Positions 42,803 through 52,045 of a DNA stretch of 64,000 bases are shown here, one piece after another. A program made the position numbers and the translations under genes. How positions within the stretch are numbered: position 1 is the stretch's first letter; each line of letters begins with the position of its first letter. Under the pieces are notes generated by a model that saw nothing but the letters and a program-made list of their open reading frames with translations, was not told where the DNA came from and searched no databases. Source of the DNA: Streptomyces sp. NRRL S-87 (lineage in GTDB: Bacteria; Actinomycetota; Actinomycetes; Streptomycetales; Streptomycetaceae); contig NZ_JOGB01000034.1 in the NCBI RefSeq assembly GCF_000719335.1, forward strand, positions 62,001 to 126,000, given 5' to 3'.

Positions 42803-43336
42803 ATGCACGCGCAGCAGTTCACCAGCGCCGGCTCCGTCCCGGCCGCCGTCCCGAGGGAGCTGGCCGCCTGTTGGGCGGACGTCCTCAACGCCGGGGGCGC
42901 CGTGGTCGCCCACAGCCTGCCGATGCCTCCCGTCACCGCCGCCCAGGTGGCCCCCACCGTGGCGGAGCTGGTCGCGGGGCTGGGCCCCGAGCGGTGTCGG
43001 CTGCTGGTGGCGCGCCGTGCCGGGGAGCTCGCGGGCTGGCTGGTCGTACGCCGGGATCCGCACCCGCTGGTGGCCCACTGCGGGGTGGTCAACCACGTCC
43101 AGACCCATCCGCGGTTCCGCGGCCTGGGTGTCGGCGCAGGCCTCATGACGCGCGCCGCCGAGCTGGCCCGTACCGAGATGGGGCTCGAACGGCTCCAGCT
43201 GAGCGCACGGTCCGGGTGCGGGTTGGAGGGGTTCTACCGCCGGCTGGGCTGGGTGGAGGTCGGGCGCTGGCCGGGGGCGCTGCGGGTGGCACCCGGGGAC
43301 GACCGCGACGACGTCCTGATGAGCCTGGTCCTCTGA
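42803..43336 (+). CDS. GNAT family N-acetyltransferase
   Basis: A 177-residue GCN5-type acetyltransferase. The acetyl-CoA site lies in VQTHPRFRGLGVGAGLMTRA (R-x2-G-x-G/A variant), with the final beta strands in LERLQLSARSGCGLEGFYRR and GWVEVGRWPGAL. The start at 42803 has only GGGGCC upstream, so the ribosome site is weak. The substrate is unknown. It lies between two unrelated units and is probably monocistronic. Confidence 0.83.
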   Translation: MHAQQFTSAGSVPAAVPRELAACWADVLNAGGAVVAHSLPMPPVTAAQVAPTVAELVAGLGPERCRLLVARRAGELAGWLVVRRDPHPLVAHCGVVNHVQTHPRFRGLGVGAGLMTRAAELARTEMGLERLQLSARSGCGLEGFYRRLGWVEVGRWPGALRVAPGDDRDDVLMSLVL

Positions 43337-43610
43337 CCCGTCCCGGCCCGCTTCCCACCCCCCCTCCCACCCCCGTACGCGCGAACGGCCCCACCCGCCA
43401 CGCGGGTTACGGCGGCCCGCGCCCGTCCGCCCCCCGTGCACCCGTGCCCCCTGGAGGTACCGCACGAAGCGAGCGATGATGGCCGGAGCCGTACGGATGA
43501 TCGCGGATCACGGGGCCGCTGCCCGGGGTCCGCACCGGTGGCCCGCACCCGCGGTCCGCGCCCGCCGTCGGCCCGCATCGTCGGTACTCCGTCGAGAGGG
43601 GACGGCCTGC

Positions 43611-45359
43611 ATGAGCGACGCCCCGCTGTACCTGGAGCCCCGGCTCACCCCGGTCCCGGCGGCCCTGCTGCGCTCCGGGGCGTTCCTGCACTCCCTCGTC
43701 GAGGCCCTGGGGTCACCGCTCAACGTCGTGCTGCCGGGGGAGATCGGGCGGAACGCCGCCGCCTTCGGCGCCGTGCTGCGCCGCCACCGGCTGACGGGCC
43801 GGATCTTCCTCGCCCACAAGACCACCGGCTCCAGCAGCCTGCTGCGCCACCTCGCGGCGACGGAGAGCGCACCGGACGCCGGACCGGACACCGACCCCGC
43901 CCCCGGACCAGGAACGGGACCGGGACCGGGACCGGGACCGGCACCGGGGCCCGGCTCCCCGCCCGGGTCCCGCCGCGGCGCCGGCCCGGCGACCGCCGCC
44001 ACCGGTCTGGACGCCGCCTCGCTGGAGGAGCTGCAGCACGCCCTCGGCGCCGGCTTCACCCCCGACCGGATCGTGGCGACCGGCCCGAAGGACCCCGCGT
44101 TCCTCTGGCTCGCCGCCCGCTCCGGCGTGACGCTGGGCGCCGACGGGCCCGGTGAGCTGGAGCGCGCGGCCCGCCTGGTGCGCAGGTACGGACTCCCCCG
44201 CCTGCGCGTCCTGGTGCGGCTCTCGGAGTTCGAGACGACGGGGCCCCGCACCCTGTCCCGGCGCAGCCGCTTCGGCACCTCGGTCAAGGCGCTCGGGTCC
44301 CTGCTGGACCTGCTGGACAGGGAGCGGGACGCCCTGGACCCGGTCGGCGTCGGCTACCACCTCGACACCACGAGCCAGGACGAGAAGGCGGTGGCGCTGG
44401 AGGGCTGCCTGCGGGCCCTGGAGGAGCTGCGGTTACGGGACTTCCGGCCCCGCGCCGTGGACGTGGGCGGCGGCTTCGGCATCAGCTACCTGGCCCACGC
44501 CGCCCAGTGGGAGCGCTACACCACCGCCCTGACCGACGCCGCCCTGGGCCGCCGGCCGCCGCTCACCTGGGGCGGGCACGGCTACGGGCTGCGCGCGGAG
44601 AACGGCACCCTCAAGGGGGCGCTCGCGCTGTACCCCGCGCACCGCTCCGCCGCCGGAGCGTCCTACCTCGACGAGTTGCTGTCCCACCCGGCGCCCTCCC
44701 TGGGTCGTCCGCTGGGCACGCTGTTGCTGGAGAGCCTGTGCGACCTGTACGCCGAGCCCGGCCGGGCCCTGGCCGACCAGTGCGGGTTCACCCTCGGCCG
44801 GGTGCTGGAGGTGCGTACCGACGGCGCGGGTCCGCCGTGGGTACGCCTGGCGCTGAACGCGGGGGACGTCGGTCTGGAGGACCACGGCGTCCTGGTCGAC
44901 CCGGTTCTGGTCCCGCGCGGACGGACCCCGTCCGCCCCGGTGGCCCCGTCCGGCCCGGCGGACCGGGCCGACCGGGCCGACCGGACCGCCCCGGCAGGAC
45001 CGCCCGTGGGCGTCCACCTCATGGGCAACCTCTGCCTGGAGGCCGACCTGATCACCCGCCGGACCGTCTTCCTGCCCCGGCTGCCGCGCCCCGGCGACCT
45101 CCTCGCCTTCCCCAACACCGCCGCCTACTGCATGGACTTCACCGCCACCCGGGCCCAACGGCAGCCCGTGGCGCGCAAGGTCGCGGTCACACCCGCCCGG
45201 GGCCACGGGGGAACGGACGACTGGGGTACCGGCGACAGGGGAACGGACAGCGGAGGAACGGACGACGGAGGAGCGGACGACCGGGGCGGGAAGGAGGGCG
45301 GAGCCTGGCGCTGGTGCCTCGACGAGCAGTACTGGCCGACCACGGAGACGGGGGTTTGA
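43611..45359 (+). CDS. Y4yA family fold-III PLP enzyme (decarboxylase-like)
   Basis: A 582-residue enzyme of the Y4yA family, related to diaminopimelate/ornithine decarboxylases (alanine-racemase fold). PLP lysine: IFLAHKTTGSSS (about residue 68); glycine loop VDVGGGFG; second-domain C-terminal landmark ESLCDLYAEPGRAL. Residues 85-125 are a Pro/Gly repeat (PGPGTGPGPGPGPAPGPG) inserted between early strands, and the end has another DDGG-type repeat. Codon 275 is TTA (44433-44435), the only TTA codon I noticed in a gene here. It heads a four-gene operon with a cysteine synthase-like gene, a SufS-like gene and a methyltransferase. The real substrate is unknown; Y4yA-type genes are reported with siderophore or amino-acid loci (family knowledge). 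Confidence 0.82.
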   Translation: MSDAPLYLEPRLTPVPAALLRSGAFLHSLVEALGSPLNVVLPGEIGRNAAAFGAVLRRHRLTGRIFLAHKTTGSSSLLRHLAATESAPDAGPDTDPAPGPGTGPGPGPGPAPGPGSPPGSRRGAGPATAATGLDAASLEELQHALGAGFTPDRIVATGPKDPAFLWLAARSGVTLGADGPGELERAARLVRRYGLPRLRVLVRLSEFETTGPRTLSRRSRFGTSVKALGSLLDLLDRERDALDPVGVGYHLDTTSQDEKAVALEGCLRALEELRLRDFRPRAVDVGGGFGISYLAHAAQWERYTTALTDAALGRRPPLTWGGHGYGLRAENGTLKGALALYPAHRSAAGASYLDELLSHPAPSLGRPLGTLLLESLCDLYAEPGRALADQCGFTLGRVLEVRTDGAGPPWVRLALNAGDVGLEDHGVLVDPVLVPRGRTPSAPVAPSGPADRADRADRTAPAGPPVGVHLMGNLCLEADLITRRTVFLPRLPRPGDLLAFPNTAAYCMDFTATRAQRQPVARKVAVTPARGHGGTDDWGTGDRGTDSGGTDDGGADDRGGKEGGAWRWCLDEQYWPTTETGV

Positions 45360-45364
45360 AGGGC

Positions 45365-46683
45365 GTGAGGTACGACAGCATCACCGAGGCCATCGGCAAC
45401 ACCCCGCTGGTGCGCATCGATCCGCGGGTGCACGGACTGAGGAACATCGACCTCTACGCCAAGCTGGAGATGCTCAACCCCTTCGGCTCGCTCAAGGACC
45501 GCGCCGCCTGGAACATGGTGCGGGACCGGCTCGCCGGCGCCGCGGACCGCGGCGAGACGGTGGTCGAGCTGTCGAGCGGCAACACCGCCAAGGCCCTCGC
45601 GCTGATCGCCGGCCTGCACGGGCTGCCGTTCAAGAGCGTGACGAACCGCATGCGGGTGCCCGAGATCAAGGACCTGCTGCTCCTGCTCGGCGCCGAGATC
45701 GAGGAGCTGCCCGGGCAGAGCGAGTGCCTCGACCCGACCGACACGGCCGATCCGCTGACCGTGTTCCACCAGCGGCTCGGCGAACCCGGCAGCGTCCACC
45801 TGCACACCGACCAGTACTTCAACCCGCTCAACGCCGACGCCCACGCGGCGGGTACCGGGCCGGAGATCATCGCGGACCTGGACGGCCGGGCCCCCGACTA
45901 CCTCGTCGCCTGCGTGGGCACCGCCGGATCCTCGTCGGGGGTGGCCCGCGCGCTGCGCGCCCACGACCCTGGGGTGCGTGTGATCGGCCTGGTCGGCGGG
46001 AAGGCGGACTTCATCCCGGGTATCCGCACCACGGACGAGGTGCGGGAGGTGGGCCTGTTCGACCCGTCGGTGTACGACGCGATCGAGTCGGTGGGTTCGG
46101 ACGAGGCGCTGGACGGCATGCTGGTGCTGCTGCGCCGGTGCGGACTGCTGTCCGGGCCGACCGGCGGAGCCCCTACTTCGGCGCGGTGCGGCATCTCCGC
46201 GCGGTGGACGCGGAGTTGACCGAACGCCGGACGGCCGTGTTCGTGGTGTGCGACCGGACGGAGAGCTACCTGAGCTACGTACGGGCGCGCCGGCCCGAGC
46301 TGCTCGGGCGGCCGGCCGTCCGGAACTCCGTGGCCACCGTCACCGCGGCCGAGCTGGCCGCCGCGAGGACGATGGAGGTCGACGAGGCGCGCAAGTGGAC
46401 CGAGTCGGGGCAGCCGCTGGTGGTCGACCTGCGCGGTCCGTTCGCGTACGGGGCGCTGCACATCGACGGCTCGCTGAACATCGTCGACGAGCTGTTCGCC
46501 GAACTCGTGCGGGGCGGCCTGCCGTTCAGCTCCAGCCGACCGGTGCTGCTGGCCTGTCCCGTCGGGGAGCAGTCGTTGCGGTACGCCGCCCTCCTCACCC
46601 GCATGGGCCATCCGGACGTGCGCAGCCTCGCGGGCGGCATCGTCGCCTGGCGGGACGCCGGCGCGCCGCTGGTGCGCGACTGA
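45365..46683 (+). pseudogene. Cysteine synthase-like enzyme fused to rhodanese, frameshifted
   Basis: A PLP fold-type II enzyme (268 codons; AIGNTPLVRI, PLP lysine in NPFGSLKDRAAWN, VELSSGNTAKALALIAGLHG, GTAGSSSGVARAL, LSGPTGG) runs in one frame to about 46168. At 46169-46174 (GGA GCC CC TAC) the frame changes, and the same protein continues in another frame as a rhodanese domain (LVVDLRGPFAYGALHIDGSL; putative active-site LACPVGEQSL). One missing base would restore GGA GCC GCC TAC and a single 440-residue protein. Start is GTG 45365 (TTG 45356 possible). If real, the rhodanese half is not made. PLP beta-synthase plus rhodanese points to sulfur transfer into an amino acid. Confidence 0.75.
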
Positions 46684-47948
46684 TGGCCGACCCGACGACC
46701 GGGCCGACGATCGCCCCCGTACCCGGTCCACGCGCCGAACTGGCCGCTCTGGCCGCGTGGCAGCGGCCGTTGCGCGCCCAGTTCCCGATCGTGGCGGCGG
46801 CCGACGGGGAAGCGGGGCCCCCGACCGGGATGCCGGGCCCCGCCTACCTGGACAGCGCCGCGACCGCGCAGAAGCCGCGGGCCGTGCTGGACGCCGTACA
46901 CGCGTACCTGACCACCTCCAACGCGAACTCCGGCCGCGGCTCCTACCCGTGGGCGAACGCCACGACCGCTCTGGTGGCTGCCACTCGCGACCGCGTCAAG
47001 CGGTTCCTCGGCGACCCCGATCCGGAGCGTTCCACCGTGCACTTCACCAGCGGCACCTCGGAGGGCCTGCGCACCGTGGCCCGGGACTGGCTGCCGGACC
47101 TGCTCGCGGACGGCGACGAGATCGTCGTCCCGTACGGCGACCACCAGGCGAACCTGGTGCCGTGGTGGGAGGCCCGCGACCTGCTGGCCCGGCAGGGGGT
47201 GCGGATCACCGTGCACGAGCTGCCCTGCCAGGCGGGGTCCGGCGACTACGACCCGGTGGCGCTCGGCCGGATCGTCGGGCCCCGCACCCGGTTCGTGGCC
47301 GCCACGCACGTGCACCACGTCTACGGCGCCGACATGAACGTGCACCGCATCCGCGAGGTGGTCGGCCCGGACGTGGTGATCTGCCTGGACGCGGCGCAGA
47401 GCGTGGGCCACCAGCCGGTGTCCCTGGCCGCTCTGGACGTGGACTTCCTGGTGTTCTCCGGACACAAGGCCCTCGCCCTGCCGGGGACGGGGGCGGTGTG
47501 GGCGCGGGGCCGGCGCGGACCCGCGTTCCGTCCCGGCGGCTGGCCCGGCACGCCCAACACCGCGGGCATCGCGAGCCTGGCGGCCGCCCTGGACTGGCTG
47601 GCGGACGCCGACGTCGGGCGGATCGCCCGCTGGACGACCGCGCTGACGGCCGTGCTGACCGACGGCCTGAGCCGGCTGCCGGCGTACGAGGTGCTCGGCT
47701 GCACGACCAGTCTGGCGGCGGACTCGCCCGTGCAGCGGCGGGGCAGCATCGTCACGTTCCGGCACCACGGGATCGGCTCGCAGGACCTGGGGTTCGTGCT
47801 GTTCAGCGACGGCTTCATGGTGCGCTCCGACGACCACTGCCAGGCCGGGCGGAGTGTACGGGAGGGGTCGGTGCGCGTCAGCCTCCACGTGTACAACACA
47901 CTCGAAGAGGTGGAGAAGTTGCTGGAGTCCCTCGCCAAGCTGCAATGA
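46683..47948 (+). CDS. Class V aminotransferase / cysteine desulfurase-like (SufS type)
   Basis: A 421-residue fold-I PLP enzyme of the SufS/CsdA branch. YLDSAATAQKP is the N-terminal PLP-fold start; THVHHVYGADMNVH, DAAQSVGHQPV and the PLP lysine in FSGHKALALPGTG are conserved. In place of the usual RxGHHCAQP loop it has VRSDDHCQAG, which keeps the cysteine of a desulfurase. The start ATG overlaps the preceding stop (TGATG). It likely mobilises sulfur from cysteine, or acts on a beta-substituted amino acid, as part of the operon's sulfur chemistry. Confidence 0.82.
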   Translation: MADPTTGPTIAPVPGPRAELAALAAWQRPLRAQFPIVAAADGEAGPPTGMPGPAYLDSAATAQKPRAVLDAVHAYLTTSNANSGRGSYPWANATTALVAATRDRVKRFLGDPDPERSTVHFTSGTSEGLRTVARDWLPDLLADGDEIVVPYGDHQANLVPWWEARDLLARQGVRITVHELPCQAGSGDYDPVALGRIVGPRTRFVAATHVHHVYGADMNVHRIREVVGPDVVICLDAAQSVGHQPVSLAALDVDFLVFSGHKALALPGTGAVWARGRRGPAFRPGGWPGTPNTAGIASLAAALDWLADADVGRIARWTTALTAVLTDGLSRLPAYEVLGCTTSLAADSPVQRRGSIVTFRHHGIGSQDLGFVLFSDGFMVRSDDHCQAGRSVREGSVRVSLHVYNTLEEVEKLLESLAKLQ

Positions 47949-48712
47949 TTTTCACTATGCAGGTGAGTGCGGTGACGGCCGGGCACTGGGTGGAGCGCTG
48001 GGAGTGCCAGCAGCAGCGGTACGCGGTCGACCGGGAGGAGCGGTTCACGGTCATCGCGGACGTCGTGGAGCGCATCGCGCTGGACCGCCCCGCTCCGCTC
48101 GTGCTCGACCTCGGCAGCGGACCGGGGGCCCTGGCCGCGCGCCTGGCCGACCGGCTGCCCGGGGCCGAGGTGCTGGCGGTGGACGCCGATCCCCTGCTGC
48201 TGGAACTGGGCCGGGCCCACTACGGCGACCGCGTACGGTACGTACGGGCGCTGATCGGCGCGCCCGGCTGGCTGGCCGAACTCGAGCTGGACCGCCCGGT
48301 GGACGCGGTGGTGTCCGCCACGGCGCTGCACTACCTGAGCGAGTCCGCGCTGCGCGGGGTGTACCGGGAGCTGGCCGGGCGGCTGAGGCCCGGCGGGGTC
48401 CTCGTCAACGGCGACCACATCGGGCCGGACTCCGCGTTCCTGCGCGAGCTGGCCCTGGACATCGGCCGCCGCCACGCCGAGCGCAACCTGTCCTTCACCC
48501 ACGAGGACTGGCAGTCCTGGTGGTCCGGCGCGGCCGCGGACCCGGAGCTGGCGCCGTTCCTGAGCCGCGACACCGACTCCGCACACCCGCCGTGCGAGGG
48601 CAACGACCTGTCCGTCTCGGCCCACGTCGCCCTGCTCCGCGAGGCCGGCTTCCGGCACGTCGGGACGGTCTGGCAGTACGGCAACAGCCGCGTCCTGACC
48701 GCCTTCCGCTGA
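47945..48712 (+). CDS. Class I SAM-dependent methyltransferase
   Basis: A 255-residue SAM methyltransferase. Motif I is VLDLGSGPGALAARLADRLP, followed by motif II/III LAVDADPLLLEL and the post-motif region VDAVVSATALHYLSESALRG and LRPGGVLVNGDHI. ATG 47945 overlaps the stop of the SufS-like gene (ATGA); ATG 47957 is the more conventional start. It is the last gene of the operon and probably methylates the sulfur or carboxyl/amino group of the product made by the upstream enzymes. Confidence 0.85.
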   Translation: MIFTMQVSAVTAGHWVERWECQQQRYAVDREERFTVIADVVERIALDRPAPLVLDLGSGPGALAARLADRLPGAEVLAVDADPLLLELGRAHYGDRVRYVRALIGAPGWLAELELDRPVDAVVSATALHYLSESALRGVYRELAGRLRPGGVLVNGDHIGPDSAFLRELALDIGRRHAERNLSFTHEDWQSWWSGAAADPELAPFLSRDTDSAHPPCEGNDLSVSAHVALLREAGFRHVGTVWQYGNSRVLTAFR

Positions 48713-48887
48713 GCCGCGTCCGGCCCGCCGGTCCCCCCGCACCCGCCCTCGTCGCGGTCGGGGGCGGGACGGGAACGGGACGGGGGTGGGGGCGGGGGCG
48801 GGCACAACGGCGGGAGGCCGGGAGGCATTCCGGCGGGAAGCGGACAGCCACTTGCCCGGGGGCCGCGTGGCGGACGATGCTCGCGGT

Positions 48888-49430
48888 ATGGATCTCCCTG
48901 CACAGCAGCCGCCGCACGTCATCACGGTCGACGACACGCTCGTCCTCCGCCGTTTCGAAGGCGAGGCGGACCTCCCGGAGCTGCACCGGGTCATCGACGA
49001 GTCCCTCGACCACCTGCGGCCGTGGCTGGACTGGGCCGCGGACCACAGCCCGGCGCGCACCGCCGAGTTCCTCGCGGCGCGGGACGAACGCTGGGAGGCG
49101 GGCGAGGAGTTCGCGTACGCCGTCGTGCTCGACGGCGCGCTCGTCGGGGCCTGCGGGCTGTACCGGCACGAGGACACGCCCGCCGACGCGTTCGAGATCG
49201 GCTACTGGCTCCACCCCGCCGCCACGGGCCGGGGCGTGGCCGTCCGGGCCGCGCGCGCCCTGACCGGGGTCGGCTTCCGGCTGCCCGGCGTCGAGCAGCT
49301 CCTCGTCGTCCACGAGCCCGGCAACCACGCCAGCGCCGCGATCCCGCCGCGCCTGGGCTTCACCGAGCGTGCCCCGCTGCACGACGGGGGCACGGAGTTC
49401 CGCGTCTGGGGACTGGACCGCACGCCGTAG
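48888..49430 (+). CDS. GNAT family acetyltransferase (RimJ/RimL-like)
   Basis: A 180-residue acetyltransferase of the RimJ/RimL type. Central motif AFEIGYWLHPAATGRGVAVR (acetyl-CoA pocket), then ARALTGVGFRLPGVEQLLVV, and VHEPGNHASAAIPPRLGFTE in the C-terminal third. Such enzymes acetylate protein N-termini or antibiotics; specificity is not predictable. The start at 48888 is preceded by CGCGGT with no clear ribosome site, so it may be leaderless. It is convergent with the RHS remnant. Confidence 0.82.
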   Translation: MDLPAQQPPHVITVDDTLVLRRFEGEADLPELHRVIDESLDHLRPWLDWAADHSPARTAEFLAARDERWEAGEEFAYAVVLDGALVGACGLYRHEDTPADAFEIGYWLHPAATGRGVAVRAARALTGVGFRLPGVEQLLVVHEPGNHASAAIPPRLGFTERAPLHDGGTEFRVWGLDRTP

Positions 49431-49476
49431 GCCCCGCCGGTGGCGTCACCCGGGCGCCGGGATCCTGCGGCCGGCG

Positions 49477-51348
49477 TCAGACCCCGCCCTGCAGACGGAC
49501 GGCGGGGGCGGCGAACGCGAGGGTGGCGGCGGTGAACGCCAGCGACCGGTGGGGGCCGACGACCGATACCGCGAGCCGGCCGTCCGGGAGCGGCTCGAGG
49601 GAGACCTCGCGCCGCTCGTCGGCGAGCAGCCCGCGCACGCGCAGTCCCGCCACGCCGCCGAACACCAGCGAGAAGACAAACGTGTTGTACGGAACGTCCA
49701 CGTGCTGACGGCGCCGGACGGCGTGGTGCGGGAGGCGACCCGGCCGGACGGGGAGTCCGGCGCGGTCGGTACGGATGCGGGTGGTCCCGCCGAGCGCGTC
49801 GGTGACGGAGGTGAGGTGGCCGTGCTCGTCGTAGGTGCAGCAGGTGGTCGCGCCCGCGGGGTTGGTGAGGGTCAGGCGGTTGCCGCGTTCGTCGTACGTG
49901 TGGCGCCAGGTGGTGCGGTCGGCCCTGGTCTGCAGCTCCGGCCGACCCTGGTCGTCGTACCGGGTGGTGAGTTCGGAGCCGTCGGGCCGGACCACGCCTG
50001 TCAGCCGGCCGTACTCGTCCCGGTGGAACCGGGTGGTGCGCCCGAGCGGGTCGGTGCGGGAGGCGAGCCGGTCCCGGTGGTCGTACGCGGAGCGGGTGAC
50101 CGCCCCCGTCGCGCCGGTCTCGGACACGATCCGGCAGCGCCCGTCGACGGCGTAGCGGCGGACCTGGCCGGCGGCCGTGGTGGTGGTCGTGACGCGGTGG
50201 CCCGTGGCCGGGTCGGTGGGGCCGTAGGAGATGGTCAGGGCGTAGTGACCGGCCGCGCCGCCTTCCGCCGTGCACCGGTCCTCGTCGTCGTAGGCGTAGT
50301 CGTAGCGGCTGCCGTTGGTGTCGGTCCAGGAGGTGATCCGGGCCCGGTCGTCGTACTCGAAACGCAGGGGCAGGCCGGAGGAGTTCACCACCTCGGTGAG
50401 GTGACCGTCGGTGTAGCCGTAGTCGAGGAGGCGACCGCCGCCGGCCAGGGAGAGGGCGGTGACCCGGCCCTCGGAGGTCTCCAGCAGCAGGTGGTAGCCG
50501 CCGCTGTGGCGGACGCCGGTGGGGGTGCCCGCGTGGTCGTACTCGAACTGTGCGAAGTTGCCGTTGCGGTCGGTGATCTGCTCGATCCGTCCGTCCGCGT
50601 CGAAGTGCCGGACCTGTCCCGTCTCCGGGTCGGTGAGGGTGTAGTCGCCGTCGGGGGTCCGGGCCAGGGGTCGGCGCGGGCCCCTGGCCGCGTACACCGG
50701 GAGGCCGGGGGCCGGGTGGGGGTAGGGGAGGATCAGTCCGTCCTCGGTGGACGAGGACGACCCCTTCGGCGTCGATCTCCAGGTGCTGGTCGACGGTGCT
50801 GGCCCAGGTGGGGCCGAACCAGCGGCCGGCGCGGTAGCCGGACTCCGCGCGCCGGGTGAAGACCAGCGGCAGGGTGCCGGGCAGACGGTGTCCGCGAACG
50901 ACGTCAGGGCGCCGGCCGCCTTCTCGAATGCGTCGGCGGCCTTGAACCACTTCGGCGGCTGCTTCGCGGACGCCTCCCCGAACGCCCGCGCCGACTCGCC
51001 CTTGATGGCGGAGGGGTCCAGGCCCTTGAGCCCGCTGCCCACCTGGTCGAAGTGCGTCTGGAGGCCGGACAGGCTCTTCGCCGCGCCCCGGATCGCCGAC
51101 ACGCTGCCGTAGACCAGCTTCTTCGGGTCGTCGGTCTCGTCGAGCTCCAACTCGGCGACGTCCGCGCCCATCTGGTTGGCCAGCGAACGGCTCTTCTCGC
51201 GCAGCCAGTCGGCCCCGCTGTCCCAACCCGCCTTCTCCACCAGGTCCGCGGACTTGTCGCCCAGCCACTCGGCGCCGTCGCCGAGGCCCTCGACCAGGTC
51301 CTCGCCCGCGTCCTCCACCACGTCGGGCACGAAATCGCGCCACCCCAT
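49477..51348 (-). pseudogene. Decayed T7SS/RHS polymorphic toxin with fused immunity-like tail
   Basis: An open frame of 623 codons that looks like several joined remains. Residues 1-156: T7SS-type N-terminal domain (MGWRDFVPDVVEDAGEDLV to ADTVC). The chain then jumps in a different frame (about 50878-50750) to LPLVFTRRAESGYRAGRWF and VDQHLEIDAEGVV, parts of the RHS linker/YD core, and back to the first frame with EDGLILPYPHPAPG and ten or so YD repeats (FDADGRIEQITDRNGNFAQF). After AGLPV (about 49747) a short out-of-frame RHS piece (GRVASRTTPSGAVSTWTF, 49692-49747) precedes a C-terminal tail YNTFVFSLVFGGVAGLRVRG, resembling the second half of an Imm50-type immunity protein. Related full proteins exceed 1,400 residues, so large parts, including any toxin, are gone. 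Confidence 0.7.
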
Positions 51349-51461
51349 CGGCAGCCGGCCCCTTCGTACCCGTCGCCGTCCAGCGGATCTTCACCGTATC
51401 CCGCTGCTCGCACAACCCGGCCACAGGGGTGCGCGGCTCATGCGCCCGGCGCCGGATCCGT

Positions 51462-51497
51462 CAGGGGTGGGGCCGCGGGGACGCCGCCCCACCCCTG
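51462..51497. terminator. Hairpin terminator downstream of the secreted protein gene
   Basis: A perfect 12-bp stem (51462-51473 with 51486-51497) with a 12-nt loop, directly after the stop of the gene at 51503-52045. Confidence 0.72.
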
Positions 51498-51502
51498 GGG
51501 GG

Positions 51503-52045
51503 TCAGCTCATCAGCGGGGAGCCGTTGAGGTTCCAGGTGACGGGGCCCTTGTTGTCGCCGGCGACGTCGTACACGGCGGTGGCGTCGCCCGACCACTGCT
51601 TGCCGTGGTCGAGTGCGGTGGCCGGCGTCACGCAGCCGACCTCCGCGTTCGGGTTGCTCTCGAGGGCCTTGTTGATGTCCTCGGCGAAGTCACAGGTCTT
51701 GCTGGTGACCACGGTGTCGGCGCCGCCCGGGAAGCGGCTCTCCAGACGCACGGTCACCTTGAAGGAGGTGAACCGCTTGCTGGTGAGGTCGGACTGGCCG
51801 TCGTTGGGGCCGACCTTCCAGCGGAAGCGGAAGGAACCGCGGACCTTGTCGCCGGGGAGGGCCTCGACGCAGGTGGGGATGCCCACCCACGTCTCGGGGA
51901 TGGCACCGGACATCGCGATGATCCTGCTGTTGTCCTTCGTGGTGCACGTCTCCGCGGCAGCGGCGGGCTGCGCGGTGGCCAGGATCCCGCAGAAGGAAAC
52001 GGCGGTCGCGGCGAGCGCGGTGGCGCGCATGCTTGTCTGATTCAT
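51503..52045 (-). CDS. Secreted protein of unknown function
   Basis: A 180-residue exported protein. The signal peptide is MNQTSMRATALAATAVSFCG with cleavage near AQPAAAAE. The mature part has four cysteines (ETCTT, PTCVEA, KTCDFAED, VGCVTPA) and a beta-rich body (RGSFRFRWKVGPNDGQSD). GGAG lies six bases before ATG 52045. I recognise no family. It sits between the RHS remnant and another damaged exported gene, a region that looks like recently lost or gained accessory DNA. Confidence 0.7.
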   Translation of the reverse strand: MNQTSMRATALAATAVSFCGILATAQPAAAAETCTTKDNSRIIAMSGAIPETWVGIPTCVEALPGDKVRGSFRFRWKVGPNDGQSDLTSKRFTSFKVTVRLESRFPGGADTVVTSKTCDFAEDINKALESNPNAEVGCVTPATALDHGKQWSGDATAVYDVAGDNKGPVTWNLNGSPLMS

